From positions 1 through 64,000 of the forward strand of contig JACDZG010000021.1 in assembly GCA_013426805.1 (NCBI GenBank): a stretch of DNA of 64,000 nucleotides, written 5' to 3'. A program made the translations under genes and the position numbers. Of this stretch, positions 61,716 to 64,000 are shown one piece after another. Numbering within the stretch: the stretch's first letter is position 1; every line of letters begins with the position of its first letter. The notes beneath the pieces were generated by a model. It did no database searches. It saw only the letters and a program-made list of their open reading frames with translations, and was not told where the DNA came from. This DNA is from Chromatiaceae bacterium (GTDB lineage: Bacteria > Pseudomonadota > Gammaproteobacteria > Chromatiales > Chromatiaceae).

Positions 61716-62139
61716 GCCCTTTGTCGACACCAATATCTGGGTATACGCCCATACGGCGGAGCAGGAGGATATCCGTGGGCCGGTGGCGCGTGCACTGGTG
61801 GATGATGGTCGGCGCTTCGTCATCAGCACCCAGGTCTTGAGCGAATATTATTCCGCCATGTTGAAGAACCGGGCGTCGGATGCGCTGATTCAGGACAACA
61901 TTGAGTCCATGATCCTGCGTTGCGAGGTCCTGCTCATCGATACCGCAACGATCCGCACAGCACATAAGCTCAAGCTGCGTTATCGGTTCTCGTATTGGGA
62001 CAGCCTGGTCATTGCGACGGCGCTGCAGGGCGACTGCGGAATTTTATACTCTGAAGACCTTCAGGACGGGCAGTTGATCGAAGAAAGACTCCGCGTGGTC
62101 AACCCCCTGAATGTGACAGATACTCGCGATTGCAGGTAA
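61705..62139 (+). CDS. vapC: VapC-type PIN-domain toxin
   Basis: A 144-aa protein with PFVDTNIWVYAHTAEQED (acidic residue 1), STQVLSEYYSAML, RYRFSYWDSLVIATALQGDC and LYSEDLQDGQLIEERL. All PIN acids look present. It is the intact counterpart of the frameshifted PIN gene at 14832-15271, with which it shares the YSEDLQDGQ segment. Confidence 0.9.
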   Translation: MSAEPFVDTNIWVYAHTAEQEDIRGPVARALVDDGRRFVISTQVLSEYYSAMLKNRASDALIQDNIESMILRCEVLLIDTATIRTAHKLKLRYRFSYWDSLVIATALQGDCGILYSEDLQDGQLIEERLRVVNPLNVTDTRDCR

Positions 62140-62391
62140 CCAGTGCCCAGCACAGGACTTCGAGTACGGCAGACCGTTGCGCGACGCAGTCGAACGGGAG
62201 GAACCAGATCAGGGATTGCCGAAGCACCGACTGAAGCCCAGCCTGTAGGGTCCGCTTTGCTTACCGATCGCGGCTGGACCGGAGTCATGATCAAGGTCCC
62301 TAGCCTTAGCCGATGGCCCTGACTGGTGAGCGCAGACAATGCTCGAGTTCGTTCTTCGCTCCAGCCCACGGCTCCAGTTCGACCTGCGAGA

Positions 62392-64000
62392 CTATCCAGA
62401 CATCCGCTGGACATTCCAACCCTTCGCAACAAGCGACTCGACATCGCCATCTTGGGCCCTGTCCTGGTTCATCGCGAGGCACAGTAGATGCCGGGGCCGT
62501 GACATCGCAACATACAGGTTGCGATACAGGTTCCTTTGTGATCCCGATGCCTTCGAGCCAATGGGCGTCGAACGGCTTATGTTCGGAAGGGCCATTCCCA
62601 AGTCGAAACACTTACCTTTGCCTCCATATGCCTCCAATACAAGCGTTGCTGCGTGAGTTTCGCCCTTCACCGATGCGATAGTGCCAATATGGATGCAAAC
62701 GGACCTACCGTCTTGACTGACCAAGCACATATTCATATCCTGAGCAGTCGGCGTCAAGCTCTCGGGCATCTTAAAAATTGGGAAAGCCCCAAAATCATCG
62801 CGGCTTATGCTAGTTGGTAAGAGTGTTCTGAGCCGACCGTAGATCAAGTCCACCGTAGCTGTCCACGCAGCAAGGTCTGCCGTATGACCTCTTCCTAAAG
62901 TCAGCTCGCGGCACAATACCCGAACAGCGGAAGAGCTCACGCCAGCAGCTTCAAGTTTCCATAGCAGAGTTGAAGCATCGCGCACTCCCTCCACGGCTTG
63001 ACAGCGAGCCGCTCTCAGGGCTAATAGTATGGCGCGCTTCACGTCCAGCACACGACCATGAAGTAACATCGGCGACACGCCCATTTCAGGATGATCGGCA
63101 AGCAGCCGAATGATGCTCTCATCATCTGTGGTAGCGCCTCCCCCGATAATGTATGCCGGCCAGTAGTCTCCAATATGTCGCCCTGGCGGCTGATTTGCCG
63201 TACCTTGCTTGCGGGCGCAGATGGCCTTAACTGGGCCGGAAAACAGAGCATCGTTCGGGAGCGTCCGGAGAACGAGTCTCCCGAATTCTTCGATAACCCC
63301 TTGTGCTGCATTGGACTTGTATAGGAGAAGCATAGGTGCGAGCGCACCGTGATCTGACTCAGCCGTCACTGGCTCGCCGTGCTCCTGCACCGTTCGGACA
63401 GCGGCGGCAATCGATTTTCCAAAACGCTTGGTCGTCGTGACGTTCAGATGACCGGAGCGAGGGAAGCTAAGCTTCTCGACGTCTTTTTCGGAGTTCAAGA
63501 TACGCTGGTTGCGGTCGCCAAAGCGCTGCATCACCACGGATTCGTCAAACAACTGTGCCAGCAAGTATTCCTGAGCCCAACTCGTGTCTTGCATTTCGTC
63601 AATAAGCAGAAGCGGAAAGCGCCAGGACAAGCGTTTTCGCAGGTCCGGAAACCGTTGTAAGAGGTATGCTGCAAAGGCAAACATGTCATCGTGCCGGAAT
63701 ATGCCACGCTCGGTTAGTCTGTCTTTTATCTCTTTCGCTTGAGTATGAGAGTCGGTGCCTGCGCCTGGCAGGCTGCCTTTTTCCCACCCAAGCGTCAAGT
63801 CGGGGCCTTCGTAGCGCAGGGTTGCGATCGCGTCTGGACCTTGATACGGATTCCGCTTTAGCCATTCCTTTAGCGTATACTTATGCTTAACTAGCGATAG
63901 AGCCCGAGCGGAAAAGATATCGTTGTCGATCACGTCGACTGATTTGCCTTCGCTTCGTAGCAGCGGCAGCGCTAGGAACTGATTCACGAAGCCGTGAATC
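62392..64000 (-). CDS. UvrD-like helicase, 5' end beyond the window
   Basis: At least 535 residues of a superfamily 1 helicase. The visible part starts at IHGFVNQFLALPLLRSEG (motif Ic region) and includes LLLIDEMQDTSWAQEYLL (motif II), MQRFGDRNQRI (motif III), and the C-terminal motifs TIASVKGETHAATLVLEAYG and NLYVAMSRPRHLLCLAM. The Walker A part lies beyond 64000, so the gene is cut by the window edge. Size and layout resemble the GajB helicase of Gabija defence, but other UvrD-like proteins fit equally; the gene upstream would decide. Confidence 0.75.
   Translation of the reverse strand, partial: IHGFVNQFLALPLLRSEGKSVDVIDNDIFSARALSLVKHKYTLKEWLKRNPYQGPDAIATLRYEGPDLTLGWEKGSLPGAGTDSHTQAKEIKDRLTERGIFRHDDMFAFAAYLLQRFPDLRKRLSWRFPLLLIDEMQDTSWAQEYLLAQLFDESVVMQRFGDRNQRILNSEKDVEKLSFPRSGHLNVTTTKRFGKSIAAAVRTVQEHGEPVTAESDHGALAPMLLLYKSNAAQGVIEEFGRLVLRTLPNDALFSGPVKAICARKQGTANQPPGRHIGDYWPAYIIGGGATTDDESIIRLLADHPEMGVSPMLLHGRVLDVKRAILLALRAARCQAVEGVRDASTLLWKLEAAGVSSSAVRVLCRELTLGRGHTADLAAWTATVDLIYGRLRTLLPTSISRDDFGAFPIFKMPESLTPTAQDMNMCLVSQDGRSVCIHIGTIASVKGETHAATLVLEAYGGKGKCFDLGMALPNISRSTPIGSKASGSQRNLYRNLYVAMSRPRHLLCLAMNQDRAQDGDVESLVAKGWNVQRMSG

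Overview
The window is high-G+C chromosomal DNA from what looks like a purple sulfur gammaproteobacterium (Chromatiaceae-like). The supporting markers are a class III polyhydroxyalkanoate (PHA) locus (phaC-phaE, phaA, phaR, a phasin, phaB), a tusA-dsrE2 sulfur-relay pair as found in rDsr-type sulfur oxidizers, and the gammaproteobacterial order degS-like / nif3-like / petABC / sspA-sspB. The genus call is inference; no rRNA or tRNA gene was seen.

Left part (1-24.7 kb) is the unusual region. After a tandem pair of 86-bp palindromic repeats come a 1495-aa P-loop ATPase of BrxC/PglY type, a lysE-family exporter on the other strand, a coiled-coil tail-anchored protein, a membrane protein with a tubulin-like N-terminal loop, a 24-codon coupling ORF, and a membrane-embedded, motif-degenerate relative of MrfA/DUF1998 helicases. 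A 4.5-kb patch of toxin-antitoxin genes and debris follows (brnT, broken brnA, an Rpn nuclease, an AAA-ATPase fragment, an orphan antitoxin, a broken PIN gene, higBA with a shortened higA). Then come a PpkA-like periplasmic vWA protein with a Sel1/TM partner, and divergently two coupled periplasmic vWA/TM proteins. I propose that the two halves may form one undescribed envelope-spanning system that was split by the toxin-antitoxin patch.

Middle part (24.8-43 kb): a few hypothetical or decayed genes, a YkgJ-type cysteine-cluster protein, a gmhA-like isomerase whose start lies in a 12-bp tandem repeat, a vWA/J-domain pair, a trypsin-like protease, a LysR regulator divergent from fadL, dsrE2-tusA, and the PHA cluster. 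An identical 16-bp element precedes phaE and phaP, probably a PhaR operator. An L,D-transpeptidase lipoprotein and a DUF302 protein follow.

Right part (43-64 kb): ordinary housekeeping to about 53.5 kb (DegS-like protease, Nif3-like protein, cytochrome bc1, SspA/SspB, DUF3301, a phosphotransferase-kinase fusion, DUF2892, UspA, an ion permease). From 53.6 to 61.4 kb lies a decay corridor: an aminotransferase with an internal deletion, a split pentapeptide-repeat membrane protein, a DUF2126 gene lacking its N-terminus and an internal block, dispersed palindromic repeats and two vapBC pairs. A UvrD-type helicase runs off the right edge. Several genes carry single-base frameshifts; some could be sequencing errors rather than real decay.
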